DNA from: Ceratobasidium sp. AG-K
Taxonomy: Eukaryota > Basidiomycota > Agaricomycetes > Cantharellales > Ceratobasidiaceae
Direction: 5' to 3'
Length of the DNA stretch: 64,000 nt
Assembly (NCBI GenBank): GCA_037039685.1
Contig: JAWNGF010000009.1
Coordinates: forward strand, 682,001 to 746,000
The position numbers and the translations under genes were made by a program. The number at the start of each line of letters is the position of its first letter. Within the stretch, counting starts at the first letter, position 1. Positions 36,959 to 48,736 of the stretch are shown here, piece after piece. Below the pieces are notes generated by a model. It saw nothing but the letters and a program-made list of their open reading frames with translations, did not search any database and had not been told where the DNA came from.

Positions 36959-38404
36959 ATGAGTGGGAACTTGTCTCGGTCTATGCGCGAGAATTATGAC
37001 ACTCATGGAGTCGACGAGGTCAGTTTCCCCCTGTAACTTTCCATCTTGGTTCTGATGTCGTTTGTGGGCAGTACTACAAGATCGTTGGTTCGTCGTACCG
37101 AAACCCCCACTTTCCGGGAATCAAACAGTGCATAAATGTGTTTATGAACAAGTGAGTGTGGTGTTGTGGTTTCATAGCAAGCGCTCAGGGTATTCTGACA
37201 GCCCCTCATCGAGTGAGGTGGTGGCAGAATGAACACAAGACGGGCGAGTCGGTGTTGGTGTGCGACTTGGCGTGTGGAAGGTGAGTCTCCCCGACGCGTT
37301 ATGGGGTCCTGGCACTTATGCGTTGCTAGCGGTGAGATCACGATTGCCTTGCAAGAGTGGTGGTCGGCGTGTCAGAGCCAAGCGACTCCAGCTCCCTCGA
37401 ATACGACTCGGCCACCAGTTGTGCCTCCCGCCCGACCTGTGGTGGCTCGCCCAGCAGTTGCTCGACCAGGACCTAAATCTAGCGGATCCCCACTCGTCGC
37501 TCCGTTTCCAAATATAAGTTCAAGTGAGCCACCAATGACAATCGTCGCAACCGATCCCGTAAGTCCGTTGCATACACCTACATGATTGACTAACCGTCCA
37601 CACCTAATCGTTGACCTGCCGTATACCCGCACAATTGGTTCATCAAACGCTCGTCATACACCTACCTAATTGACTCGGTACTCTGTCCGTCGACTAACCA
37701 TACGCAGTATACGGCCGATGCATACCGAACGCGCACAGGTCGGGGTTGCCTTGTCCTATCATTTCAGGACGTTGCGCAGGATGGATTACCCGATCCGTCA
37801 CGTACAGAGTGGCTAGAAGAGCGGGAATCGACCGCTGCGCTCGAGTCAATTCCCGAACCAGCCCGAGGGTTGGTGCTTACAGACCCAGAGCGGGGTCAAG
37901 AGCGAATTCCCAACCAGACCACACTAGAACAGGCTCGAGAACCCGAGGCTAAAGCTCGAGATGCTCGAGAAGAGGTCGAGTCTAATACGAATGTGGCTCC
38001 CGAGTTTGATTCTCGAGGGGTTCGCAAGTCTAATGGCAATATTGCTCAGGACGCGAGGGTGTATGACCTCGTTATGTGTTCATTTGCGTTGCACCTGCTC
38101 CACCCGAGCGCACTCTATGCGTTGCTATCGACGCTTTCATATGGGGCACGCTGGCTGGTCGTCTTGGAGCCGCACAAGAAGCCCGAGGTGCGTTAGGGAC
38201 GGGGATCAAGGACGTTATTGACAGAAGTAGATCAAGGACGGGTGGGGGTGGACTGTTTGGGACGTTGCAGCATGGACGGGCCGCGATAGCGAGGTGGATT
38301 TCGTCAGAGAGCGGTGCGTCATCAAGTCCTTGTTTCACTCTGGCTGACATTTGTTTTTGTCTAGGGTACATTGTCGGGTGTATAAAAGCACACATTTTGC
38401 GTAA
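36959..38404 (+). CDS. SAM-dependent methyltransferase, fungal family
   Basis: Seven exons (36959-37018, 37072-37151, 37218-37280, 37330-37558, 37708-38187, 38231-38313, 38365-38404) give 344 residues. The start SMRENYDTHGVDEYYKIVGS and SSYRNPHFPGIKQC precede the SAM-binding motif I DLACGSGEITIALQEW, split by an intron inside the glycines. A Pro/Ala-rich insert (about residues 100-150) and a charged insert (about 190-260) interrupt the Rossmann core. The motif VYDLVMCSFALHLL corresponds to motif IV of class I methyltransferases. The end holds DGWGWTVWDVAAW. The substrate is unknown. Intron 4 (37559-37707) is 149 nt, about three times the local norm. Confidence 0.8.
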
Positions 38405-38910
38405 TGATTTATCCTGAATTTGTACTGTGGGCGTTCTGTTTTCTGTCGAGGTGTTTTTGAGTGTGGCACTTTCGAAGCCTTGTTGTCGTGTGGCAAGGAG
38501 GTCAAAAAGTCGCCGAGAGCAATTCTCGACTCGCGCGGTGGTTGGCTCGTTGAGCGGACCTGTGCCATGTCCGAGTGCGAGGGACATTTGTGTGTATGTA
38601 CGGTTGTTGAATGGATCGAAGCGAACAGGGGCGGAGTGTTTCAGTGGGCCGAGTGCGCTCGGGGACCGAGTCGTGTTTTTTTTTTCGAGGGCTGCGAGGT
38701 TGTGCTTTTTGAGTCGTTCATTTTTGGAGATATTGCATTCGTGGTGTAATTCACGGCGGTGGATTATGCTGCAGAGTAGGAAAGTGCCCGCCGATCTGCA
38801 TGGGGAGCGAGACCGGGTGAAATGGCAGGGGCGATTGATTTGGCGAATTTTAAAGGATAAATAGGGCCCAACGGAGCAACGCCACACGACGCATACGGTT
38901 GACACTGACC
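38405..38910. other. Intergenic, RasGEF 5' flank
   Basis: GC-rich frames on both strands show no family resemblance. A T run (38677-38686) lies within the stretch, and the RasGEF start follows at 38911. Confidence 0.4.
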
Positions 38911-41900
38911 ATGACCGAGACCGAGGGGTCGTTCTGGGTGCGCGCACAGTACGACTACCACTCGACAGATGACTCGTCGCTGTCGTTCTCACGGGGGGAC
39001 ATTGTGGAGGTGCTGACGCGGCTGGAGAGTGGATGGTGGGACGGGCTGATAGGCAGCGAGCGCGGGTGGTTTCCGAGCAACTTTGTGGTTGTGATTGACG
39101 AGCACGAGGCCGAGGCAGAGCTTGCGTTACGGGCACCGATGGACGTGGACCCGGCGACGTTGGATGCGAGCGATTCAGAATGGGTCCAGGACGAGCTCGA
39201 GGCGACGATTGCGAGCGATGATCTGTGGCTGCCAGAGGTGCAGGCAAATGGCCAGGTGCGTTCAGTCTCTGTTTTCCAACCGAGGCTTATGGGTAGATTG
39301 TGTATGTGAATACCGCGGGCCAACGACGCACCGAGCTACCCGACACGGACGACATGGTCCCCATCCAGCCCACCCGTCCACGCGCCAATACGGCCACCAC
39401 CCAGTCGTCGCTCGGCGGATTTGCCTTTGTCAGACGCACCGGCACCCCAGAGCCATGGCTGAAGCGCCTGACCGACGACGGACACACGTTTTACTATGAA
39501 AACACGGAGACCGGCGAGATTGTATGGACGCGCCCCGAGGCAACCCAGGGACCGAGCACCCAGCAGAGTCTGGCATCGTCGGCATCGGGACTCGATCTGC
39601 GCACCCAGTTCAGAGCTGCATCGCCCGAGAGCGACTCGAGCGAGGTGCTTCCGGCCAACCGCCTGAGCGTCTACTCGGACGCGAGCGAAGTCAACCCGCG
39701 CTTTGAACCCGACGTCCCCCTCGACACAGAGCCACATACCGATCCGACCCTAGTTCAGCGCTGCTTCCAGGTCGAGACCGAGTCGATCGATCAGCTGGCC
39801 CAGGTGGCGCGCCAGGCCATTGCCGCCGTCGGTCACTGCATGCAACAAGACCGACCCGAGCCCCATGCACCGCTCGTCGCCCACATCATCATCGCCGTCC
39901 GCAATCTACTCTACATTTCAGGCACACTCGCCCCCGCCCCCGCCGTCGTCGCCCCCCTCGCCCCGTCGACCGACCCGACCCCCGACCCGCCCCAGGCCCT
40001 TGTCGAGCTGAAACAGTTCCAACGCAAAGTTACCGCCACCCTCTCCAAACTCGTCCTTAGCGCACGCGCCGCCGACTCGGGCGAGGACGACGTGAACGCC
40101 CGGAGCCGCGTGGTGATCGACGCCAGCGAGCTCGAGCGCGCCGTCGACCGCTTTGTCCACGAGGCGGCCGAGCGCGGGTTGGTCGACTCGCAATGCGAGG
40201 GAGCCAAGCACCGTGGTGTGCTCGATCCTTCGCGCGTCGGCCGGGGTGCGCCCGGTGGTGGTCTCGGAGGGCGTTGGCGCGGGAATGGGTTTGGCGAGCG
40301 CGCGGCCAGGGCTCTCACGCTCGAGATTAGCGAGGAGCTCACGGTGCTTGGCAAGGGCCTCGACCAGGCGCTGTCGAGTGTCGAGGACTCGGTGCGCGCT
40401 CATAATTCAGGCGATTTGAAGAATTCGGAAGTCAAGACCTCGGAACTGGATGCGCAGACGATCGTCACCCGCGGGCGAGCGGCGATTGCGGCTCTCTGCG
40501 CGCTCTTGAATGCTGCCGAAGAGGTCGATGTCGCGTCCAAGGTCGGCCGGGATATCGAGTCGCGCCGTGGAATGGTGCGTCGCGCCGTCTTGGCGGGCCA
40601 GTCCAAGCGCGACCAGCTTCGGCACACGAGCAGCAAGGATCAGCTTCGACACGCCAGTAGCCGCGACCAACTCCGCCATGCAACTAGCCGCGACCAGCTC
40701 CGACACGCGAACAGCCGCGACCAGCTTCGGCACGCCAGTAGCCGAGATGAACTACGCAACACCACGCGCCCGCTCGGCCTCTCGCGCCCCGCCTCGCGCG
40801 ATAAACTCTCCCGCATGGGCTCGCGCGATGAGCTTGGGCCGCACGCGCTCGGGATGAGTCGCCAGCCGAGTCGGGACCAGTTGCCGCGCCAGACGAGCAG
40901 AGATCATATTCCCCATCAGCCGAGTCGGGATCAGTTACTACGTCAAACCAGCAGAGACCATATTCCTCATCAGCCCAGCAGGGACCATCTTCCTCGTCAG
41001 TCGAGTCGGGACCAGTTAAGCCGCCCTGGCTCGCGCGGCGGTCTATCGCGTCCCGCGAGCCGCGACCGCCTCTCACGTCCAGGAAGCAGCCACCGCTCGC
41101 CCCGAGGCGTCGGCCTCCCCGCCAGTCCGGCCCTTCGACAAGATACCGACTCGACGCTCCGCCCTGGCTTGTCCGCCTCGCCTAATCTCGGTTTGCCTGC
41201 CTCGCCCAAACCCGCCTCGCTCAAAATAGGACTCTCGCTCGATACGTCGCAGGACGTCCGACTTGCTGTGCGCCGACTCGAAGTCGCCAAGCAAGCGCTG
41301 TACGATGCGGGCGTGACGCTCTTGCTAGCCAGCCAGACGGTGCACGTCGTCGTACTGCGGAGCGCTGGGAGCGTTCCCCCACCCGACCAATCCCGCCTAG
41401 ACGCAGACGCGCTCACCCTCGTCTCGTCCTCGCTCGCCGCAATCCGCCGCTCGTCCCGAGAGATGCTCGACATTTACGACGCGCTCGCCAGGGCGGACCC
41501 CGCCGAGGCCTATGTCCCCGTCCCCAGTCCAGGCACCAACACCCGGTCCGTGCGATCCCACCCCGTCGAGTCGGCTTATGTCGACGACCCCCTGGCCACA
41601 CTGTACGGCGGGGACGGGATGTTTAACGATGCGTTTGGGTTTGAGAGTATCGGCCGCGATTCGCGTATGGATAGTATGACCACGCGGGATACGAGGGCGG
41701 ATAGTGTGACTACGTGGGATACGAGGGTCGAGAGTGTTACGACGCGGGATACGAGAGAGTCGAGGTTGGATAGCTTTACGAGGGACGCGCGGGCTGATAG
41801 CGTTACGCGGGACAATCGACTCGACAGCACCACTCGCGACACGCGCCTGGACAGCCTCACCCGCGATGCACGACTCGACAGCACCGAAAGCGCACGCGGG

Positions 41901-43775
41901 ACGTATAGCCGCGCCTACCCCGAACGCGGAATCTACAGCGACGCCGACCGAGGACGACAAGACGACCGGTTCTATGACAAGTCGCGCGCGGGACCGCACC
42001 TCGACTCGGCCGTGTCGTTGCCCCAGAGCGACGTGTCCGCAGAGTCGAACGGCGGGTTCTATTCCCGCTCGGGTACGGCGTTGGGCAAGAGTCGGCCCGA
42101 GGACGATTTGGATTCGAGCGGCGACGAGTTTGACAAGCCTGGTAAGCAAGTCGTCGAGCGTGTGGATCTGGCTGATGAGTTTGCAGCCGCCCACCGACCG
42201 AGCAAGCTCGAGAAACTGCTGGGTCCCGAAGCCAACGAGGTGCTGAGGAGCGGTGGGACCGTGACGCCCGCACCGATTATCGACTCGACGCCGTGGTATC
42301 TCAAGCCGACGTACAACGATCCTTCGCAGATCATGACCAACACCGACGGAGGCGTGCGCGGCGGAACGCTCCCCGCACTCGTCGAGCGCCTGACGATGCA
42401 CGACCAACTCGATGCGACGTTTATCGACTCGTTCTTGATGACTTACAAGTCGTTTACGGATATCAAAGAATTGTTCCAGCTGCTCGTCCAACGGTTCAGG
42501 ATCGAGCCTCCGGACGGACTAGCCCCGCACGAGTTGGAAGAGTGGAAGGACAAGAAGCAAAAGCCTGCGCAAGTTCGGTGAGTGTGTACGGCTTGGATTG
42601 AGCTGTGCTGATTGTGTGCAGAGTGGTCAATATCTTCCGCAAGATGTTGTTGGACTCGGCTGTGATTGACAAGGAGGACAACGATATTCTGGAGCAGATT
42701 AAAAAGTTTGCGGCCGAGATTGTGACGGATGTTCCACCTGCCAGGCAGCTCATTGTCTTTGTCGATCGCATCGTAAGTAGCTTGCATGAACCTGGACTTG
42801 CGCTAACGGTATTACAGCAAACCCAAGGCGACACGCTCGGGCGCAAGTTTACTACTACCCTGCCTGCATCCCTCCCTCCGTCGATTCTGCCCAAGCCCGG
42901 CAAACGGCTCAAACTAATCGACATTGATCCCCTCGAACTCGCACGCCAACTCACACTCATGGAGAGCAAACTGTACAATGCCATCAAGCCCATCGAGTGC
43001 CTTGCCCGTGCGCGCGACGAACCGGCGGAAAACGACAGCATCAAGACGATCATCACGACCACAAACAAGATCGCGAGCTGGGTTGCGTTTTCCGTCTTGG
43101 ACAAGGAAGACCCCCGTCGTCGCAGCCTGGTGCTCAAGCATTTCATTCAGGTTGCCGAGGTGCGCCTTTTTGGCTCGGTTTCAAATCCAATGCTAATGAT
43201 AAACAGAAATGCCGGGCGTTGCACAATTACTCGTCCATGGCTGCGCTCATTGCGGGTCTGAATTCACCTCCGATCCGGCGGTTGAAGCGATCGTGGGACG
43301 CCGTGCCGAGCAAGTTTACGTTGATTTTGGACGATGTCGAGACGACGTTGGACTCGAACAAAAATTTCACGACGTACAAGCAGCGACTCAAGTCGATTGT
43401 CGACCCTTGCGTTCCCTTTCTTGGTGCGTTGCTATGTTTGTTGGCCCGATTGGGATGCTCACAAAGGTTGCAGGCGTTTACCTCACCATGTTGACGTTTA
43501 TTCAAGACGGCAACAAGGACTTCATTTCCAAAGAGAACGGCATTATCAACTTTGGAAAACGACAAAAGACGGCCGAGGTCATTCGTGAGATCCAGGGCTA
43601 TCAGTCGAGACAGTACCAACTCGCGCCGGTGGACCAGATCCAGACGTTTATCGAGCAACAGCTCTCGTCTGTCGAGGAAAAGCCAGATTACTGGGACAAG
43701 AGTTTGAGCATGGAGCCGCGGGAGCGAGAGGACGAGAAGATGACTCGTATGTTGCAGGAGAGCGGCTTCCTGTAA
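38911..43775 (+). CDS. Cdc25-type Ras guanine nucleotide exchange factor with SH3 and WW domains
   Basis: Six exons (38911-39255, 39297-42577, 42622-42772, 42818-43159, 43207-43423, 43474-43775) give 1545 residues. An SH3 domain is near residues 7-60 (ALYDY-type AQYDYHS, GWWDGLIG, GWFPSNFV). A WW domain follows (PWLKRLTDDGHTFYYENTET, IVWTRPEA). The middle is helical, then has three arrays of nine-residue repeats. The RasGEF N-terminal module begins GGTLPALVERLTMHDQLD and the catalytic Cdc25 domain LIDIDPLELARQLTLMES, with LARARDE, TNKIASWVAF, KCRALHNYSSM and VYLTMLTFIQDGNKDF. It loads Ras with GTP at the membrane, upstream of cAMP or MAPK signalling. The WW domain is an addition to the yeast Cdc25 plan, though known in basidiomycete relatives. 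Confidence 0.9.
40611..40769 (+). repeat. 27-bp tandem coding repeat in RasGEF, array 1
   Basis: About six units code for a nine-residue repeat of the type DQLRHASSR (variants DQLRHTSSK, DQLRHATSR, DQLRHANSR). The reading frame is kept because the unit is a multiple of three. Confidence 0.85.
40870..41086 (+). repeat. 27-bp coding repeat in RasGEF, array 2
   Basis: Eight units of nine residues alternate two types, SRDQLPRQT and SRDHIPHQP, then pass into SRDQLSRPG and SRDRLSRPG. The SRDQL core is shared with array 1, so both probably come from one ancestral unit. Confidence 0.8.
41664..41887 (+). repeat. 27-30-bp coding repeat in RasGEF, array 3
   Basis: About eight units of nine or ten residues follow the pattern LDSxTRDxR (LDSTTRDTR, LDSLTRDAR, ADSVTRDNR). 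The composition differs from arrays 1 and 2. The units offer many Ser/Thr next to Arg and Asp. Confidence 0.8.
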
Positions 43776-44006
43776 GCGATATCCGACGTGGTGTCTATTC
43801 TTATTCTATCCGGGTTTCATTCCATGTATTTTTTTACAGACCTAAATGATCTGCAATTCATTGATCACCAACCTCGCGGCGCCAGATCTGGATCAACGAG
43901 CACGGGAGGCGGAGTTTTAGAAACATCGGGGTTGTCCAGCAAAGGAAAGCACATAGATTTTGTATACTAAGCATGTAGAATACCCAATTGCATTTCGTTT
44001 CACCTT

Positions 44007-44591
44007 TCACACGCCGAGCTGTGCACACACCGCCTCGAGTCGCATGCGTAGACGGTCAAGTTCGGCCGTGGCGTCTACCGAGCGCCTCATGATATCCTCC
44101 TTGCCGACTGATTTCGAAGTCGAGAGCGATTCAAATGCGTCTTCAAGCCCTGCTATCGTCGCCTTGGAGCTAGTTTCAACGTCGCCTACATCTGGTGCAT
44201 CCGATTCATGTTCCCTGGCGTGTTCGATCGCTTGCATATCAGGTGGAGCGAGCGTCGACAATTTGGCGTGTGATAAGCCCTGGACGATATCGCGTAGCTC
44301 TTGCTCCAGTTCCTTGGCCTGACGCTGCACGCTCAACGCAAGTGCGGCATTGGCTATTCCCCGGAGTGTACCGACTTGACGACCCAGCGGGACCCCGACC
44401 GAGGCAAACCCATCGTCGAATCCTTCCTGCAAGGCTGATTCTTTTCCAGCCGTGATGCCTTCGCGGTATCCTGCCTACAAAGCCATTAGAAAGAACGACC
44501 AAGTTAGCACAAGACTTGCGGTAATAAAATCGCCCGAGAGCTTATTCCATTCGCGATCGGCTATGGTCGTTTCATCACCTTCGAGCTCCAT
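44007..44591 (-). CDS. YAE1: Yae1-domain protein (Fe-S cluster targeting for ribosome assembly)
   Basis: Two exons (44591-44520 and 44474-44007) give 179 residues. The start MELEGDETTIADREWNKL leads into the Yae1 repeat motif: AGYREGITAGKESALQEGFD then DGFASVGVPLGRQVGTLRG. This deca-GX3 pattern binds Lto1, and the pair recruits the Fe-S cluster machinery to Rli1/ABCE1. The C-terminal half is a charged helical tail. The single coding intron (44475-44519) has a GC donor (ACC|GCAAGT) and a TGTAG acceptor; no GT donor gives the Yae1 motif in frame. A further intron may lie in the 5' leader near 44600-44640. Confidence 0.85.
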
Positions 44592-45935
44592 CCGACTGTG
44601 CAGAATCAGGTAGTGAAACGAGAGAAGGCGGGCATACGTACGAAGGTGGTGGTGGAAAATGAAGTTCGGAGATGACCGGTTCAAGGTCCTGGTTAGTTTC
44701 ATTTGCTCGATTGGTCGAAATGAGTTCCCCGCTTTTTGGGTGGGCTTGTGTGGGTCGTTGCCCTATCGAAGATCACTGCCCTGCTCTCCCTCGACATGCT
44801 AGGTAAAGTTGGGGTGCATGCTCGAATTTTCAATACATTTTGTGTTCGGTACAATGAAGGGTGCTTATGGTTATCTAGGTTCACTCACACTTGGAAGTGG
44901 CAAAACACCACTATTGTATCCCGTAGTTAAAAAGGCAATCTTGACGTACCTTTTGACTATACCTTGAATCAAGGTCAGACAGGCTCCATGGATCCACGCC
45001 CGGTATAGACAAGATCTACAAGTGTCATAGGCGATAGTGACGGCACAGAAAACCATCGTTTACGGACTGTAGCAAATCCAAGCGAACTTGTACCTTGAAT
45101 TGTCACTAGGAATTGAAACGGAACTTTTCTTGGTGTAGGCTTAAGCGAGTGACGTTCTTATTTGAAGATTGTCTTTCGAGTGCGAACAATGTCACACAAA
45201 AGGCTATCTGTATACGTACCTGTGTAGGTACGCCGTAAATCCTAACCCCGTTGGAGTACCCCGTTCCTAACTGCCGAGAGCAATATGACCACGATTGGGA
45301 GCATAATCCGCTCCCGGAGGATATTCTTGAGATATTGCTCGGGACAGATTACACTGTTTGTCGGCACCAAATGGCCGATCCGAATAGACAACAACAAGCT
45401 GAAAAGCTTTATGAATACCATGGGCTTAATTGACTATCATTTGGGAAGTAGGCAATTGAACCGGTACCGAACCTGGTGGTTCGCCATTGAAGCCGCTTCA
45501 GGACGATCCTGAGCCACCGCGTTAGATTTAATGGGAGGACCCTCTTGGCGGTAGATCGGATTGTGGTTCGCACATACTTTTATGGGGGGTACTAGACTAG
45601 AAGGTCGAATTGTGAAAGGAGCGTCCCGACCGACAGCGGTGTTCCTTCGGGGCTGTCAAACCCACACGCCATATTCATTCATTCAAGCCCAATCTGACAG
45701 GTAATTGCCTAACGTTACCGTCAGACAGCAAAGTGGCAACAGTTGTTTGTTTGTGTTGCAGGCGGCTCGAACAGGGTCGAGCCAGGGAGTAATGGTAATG
45801 AGACCCAGCGACGACACTGGCCAGCCTTCTATTCACCTCTGTATGATTCGCGAGCTTTGACTGCCGTGAGCACCGACCACCTCGACTAGTACTCGTTATT
45901 ATTAATTCTCTGGCGACGGGGGCGGCGACTGGGTC
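44592..45935. other. Intergenic, possible decayed frames
   Basis: Short frames at 45251-45433 (DHDWEHNPLPEDILEILLG) and, shifted in phase, 45420-45512 (DYHLGSRQLNRYRTWWFAIE) look protein-like and could be remains of one gene. The family is not recognised and no splice plan joins them. The rest holds nothing clear. Confidence 0.3.
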
Positions 45936-47605
45936 ATGGGGTTCTTCTCCAGTCGCAAGAGTACGGAACATTCGCCGGTAGCCTCGCGACATGAAAAGGA
46001 GAAAAGCAGGGATGCGTTGGGTGCCTCGGCGTCGGCTTCACCGGTTGCGGTGATCAAGTCCAGATGGGTGCGTTGGTTTCTTTATTTTCGCGGCTTGTGC
46101 TAAGGGGTATGATGTAGTATGGGAAATCCAAGACCAAGGCACTGCCCGACCCCCCGAAAGAGGACCCAGACGTAGACATTACGGTGCGGGTCGACCACTT
46201 CCGTCGACAGCGCGACACAGTGGCCGAGTCGGAAGTATCGAACCGCACGACCATGGCGGATCCTATAACGTGAGTGGTGTGTTGATGGAGGGCGCCACGG
46301 GCTGAGCCAACTGCAGAAAAACGATGGCTGAGCGTCTCAACGAGTTGATGAAGTCCCATGGCGAGGGCATGATCGAGTGAGCACCTTGTCCGACTGTATA
46401 GCGCGTTATTCATGCTCTTTACTAAGCGACGAGACGTACCGGGACCTCCGGGCGAGTTTGTTTGAGCGCTTCCAAGCTGCCTCACATCCGTCTGCCGAGG
46501 TGAACCACATCCGGATATCCAACGACCCGTCGATGGCTGGGCCATCCAACGGCACACCCAAACGACACTCGATTGGCCGCCCAGACTCCAACTTCCATCT
46601 TGCCCCCCGCCCGCCTTCCATGTCCCTTTCACGCCCCCACACCCCTGCCCGTTCGATCCGATCAACAACATCCCGAGCCTCTACGGTCGCCACCGCCGTC
46701 ACTGGCCTGCTGCGACGAGGTACAAAGAACAGGCATACCGACCAGTCTCAGGCTGGCTCGCGTCCAGGCTCACCCGACAATGCATCCATGTTCTCAGTCA
46801 CGAGTTCACAAGCCGGGTATTCGCGAACTGGGGGGAGAAACCAGGGTTCAACCCCGTCGCTCATAAGTGCGGGCGGGGCTCGTGCGCCTTCGCTGTCATC
46901 CAGACGGACGGGCCGCAGCGGACTTACGTCTCGTACGTACGCCACCCCGCCCAGTTCATATCACCGCCACGGACACGCTATGGATACGGCCCGGTTGACA
47001 CAGAGGTGCGGAGTAAAACCGAGAGTGAAATGAGCATGAGCGCGGATCTGAGCGAGTACGACGACAAGTCTCCCAAGGAGCTGCGCGAGGCCATGGCTCG
47101 GACCGAACGCGAGGGCCGAAAACTACTGGACGCGTTCAATGGTCTGGAGTTGACGGTGCTGACCAAGTATCGTGGAGCGGGCGGTGCGATGGGCATGGCT
47201 GGAGTGGGGGGCGTGACAGGTTCGGGGTGGACACACGTAAATCACCCAAGCGAGACGGGAATTACGACGGCCGACGGATACGGCTACCAAGCCACCAAGC
47301 GGATGCGTGGCAAGGGCTCGAGTTCATCATTGCATTCTTCCGCCTCACCGCACTCGAGTAAAGCCCGTTCGTTGTCCATTTCGGGTGGCCCAGGCAGCAT
47401 GCGGTCGCGAAGTCCTCAACCCCCAACAGTACACGAGGAAGATCAGGCCATGGCGTTGGACGATCCGGAAATGGCGCAACTGCACAAGGAGATGGAGGAT
47501 ATCCGGCGTCGGAGGGCGCTCGTTGCACGACGATACGAGACGCGCCTCGAGATGCTCAAGGTGAAGCTCAAAAGCGCAGAGTTGCGGGACAAGGTGTCCC
47601 GATGA
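45936..47605 (+). CDS. Ser-rich hypothetical protein with C-terminal coiled coil
   Basis: Exons 45936-46067, 46118-46269, 46317-46376 and 46427 onward are joined by short introns. The start is MGFFSSRKSTEHSPV. Conserved-looking parts are ITVRVDHFRRQRDTVAESE, ERLNELMKSHGEGMIEDDET and DLRASLFERFQAA. A Ser/Arg/Pro-rich centre is followed by KELREAMARTEREGRKLLDA and a C-terminal helix (DPEMAQLHKEMEDIRRRRAL). The family is a fungal hypothetical. The frame must change between about 46797 and 46920: YVRHPAQFISPPRTRYGYG lies in the frame of the C-terminus but not of the Ser-rich part. An intron such as 46797-46903 would solve this, but its donor is weak. Confidence 0.65.
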
Positions 47606-48626
47606 GTGTTGACCATTCGTTTTTGTCTTGTTGGGTGCTGGGTACTCGTCTCATTCTTTCTTGCTTCTCGCACCCGACATTCGTTTTGGCTAATTTTTAC
47701 TCTACAGTTGTGTAATCTCCGCTCATACCTTCCTTCGTTCTTGATTGTTATTTTTTGTTGTTCTAGCTGGATTCTTTTCGTCGCTGTTCATGTTTCTAGG
47801 TTGTATAGTTATATTCAGGAGTCTTTTTCGTGGTCCCGTGTACGAGTCAAAAAAAACGGGTTGGGAGCCTCGAGGGTGTATACAGATGATTCTAATTAGT
47901 ACGTTTTGGGAATTCAGTTTTATACAGTTTCATTGCCAGCATTCTCATGTGTGTACAGTTGGAGCATATACCCAAACAATAAATAGGGTTACACACACGT
48001 CACATCAACCGTTGCGTCGTTTCTACGACCCATGTTCTACGGGTCATATGTCCACTTGTAATTCGCTGGTTCCCTCATTCGTCAAGAGAGGATTTCCCTC
48101 CCTGACGCTCCAGGATGCTCCCAAGGCTCTGGAGCGTTAACGGAGGAATCCAGTTTTTGGTTGAGGTTTTCCATTGGACGAAAATGCAAGGCCAATGCTA
48201 ATGCTTTATTTCTGTTTGCAGGAGCATCACAGTTTATGATAAGCCTATCTCGCTCGCGATTGGCAAGCGGGTACAGCCAAGGGAGCAACTCTAGTATTTC
48301 TAGGCATTCGTCCTGAAAAGAGCCCATTCGTAAATGCGATGTCGGTGTGGTGTTCTACAGATCAAAGTCCTATTTAAGGGATCCTTTTGGGAGTAAGTTT
48401 CAGGGTTAATGAGCTCTCACGAGAGGTCTGAGCGAGCTTGTCGTGATGCGAAACAAGAATAGAAAGTCGGGTCGGTGTAATCAAGCGGGCGCGCCCTGCC
48501 TTGCACGGTGTGGAACTCGACCTTGCGGTCATTTTCGTTCGCTGCCGGACATTTTGATGCATGGAGGTTCCAAATCAGACACGGGAGGATACATGCCCGG
48601 ATGGGGACCATTATTGGTCTGATCTT
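47606..48626. other. Intergenic upstream of NLR copy B
   Basis: The 3' flank of the previous gene is T-rich. A minus-strand frame at 48082-48327 (ECLEILELLPWLYPLANRER) looks protein-like but has no start or splice context. Nothing else is supported. Confidence 0.35.
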
Positions 48627-48736
48627 ATCTTATCCAGAGTCAACCTCGTGTATCATGATCGTACCCATAAATTTATACTCATTCATTTCAGGTGTCCGAT
48701 GCAACTGTAACGCTTACGACATAGAGATCGACCACC
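48627..48736 (+). promoter_or_regulatory. Conserved 5' flank of NLR copy B
   Basis: The flank has CTTATCCAGAGTCAACCTCG (also in C), the 15-bp imperfect palindrome GTATCATGATCGTAC at 48650-48664, 72 bp before the ATG, and CAACTGTAACGCTTACGACA. The spacing matches that in A and C within a few bases. Confidence 0.6.

Noticed and set aside
39918..40403. Long minus-strand frames inside the RasGEF gene
   Set aside because: They are antisense shadows of a biased, GC-rich coding exon whose sense product is clear.
41397..42491. Minus-strand frame of 364 codons
   Set aside because: It is opposite the RasGEF repeat array; its low-complexity Arg/Val-rich product mirrors the repeats.
48082..48327. Minus-strand frame of 81 codons before NLR copy B
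   Set aside because: It reads protein-like but has no recognised family and no splice partners; kept only as a note in the gap entry.
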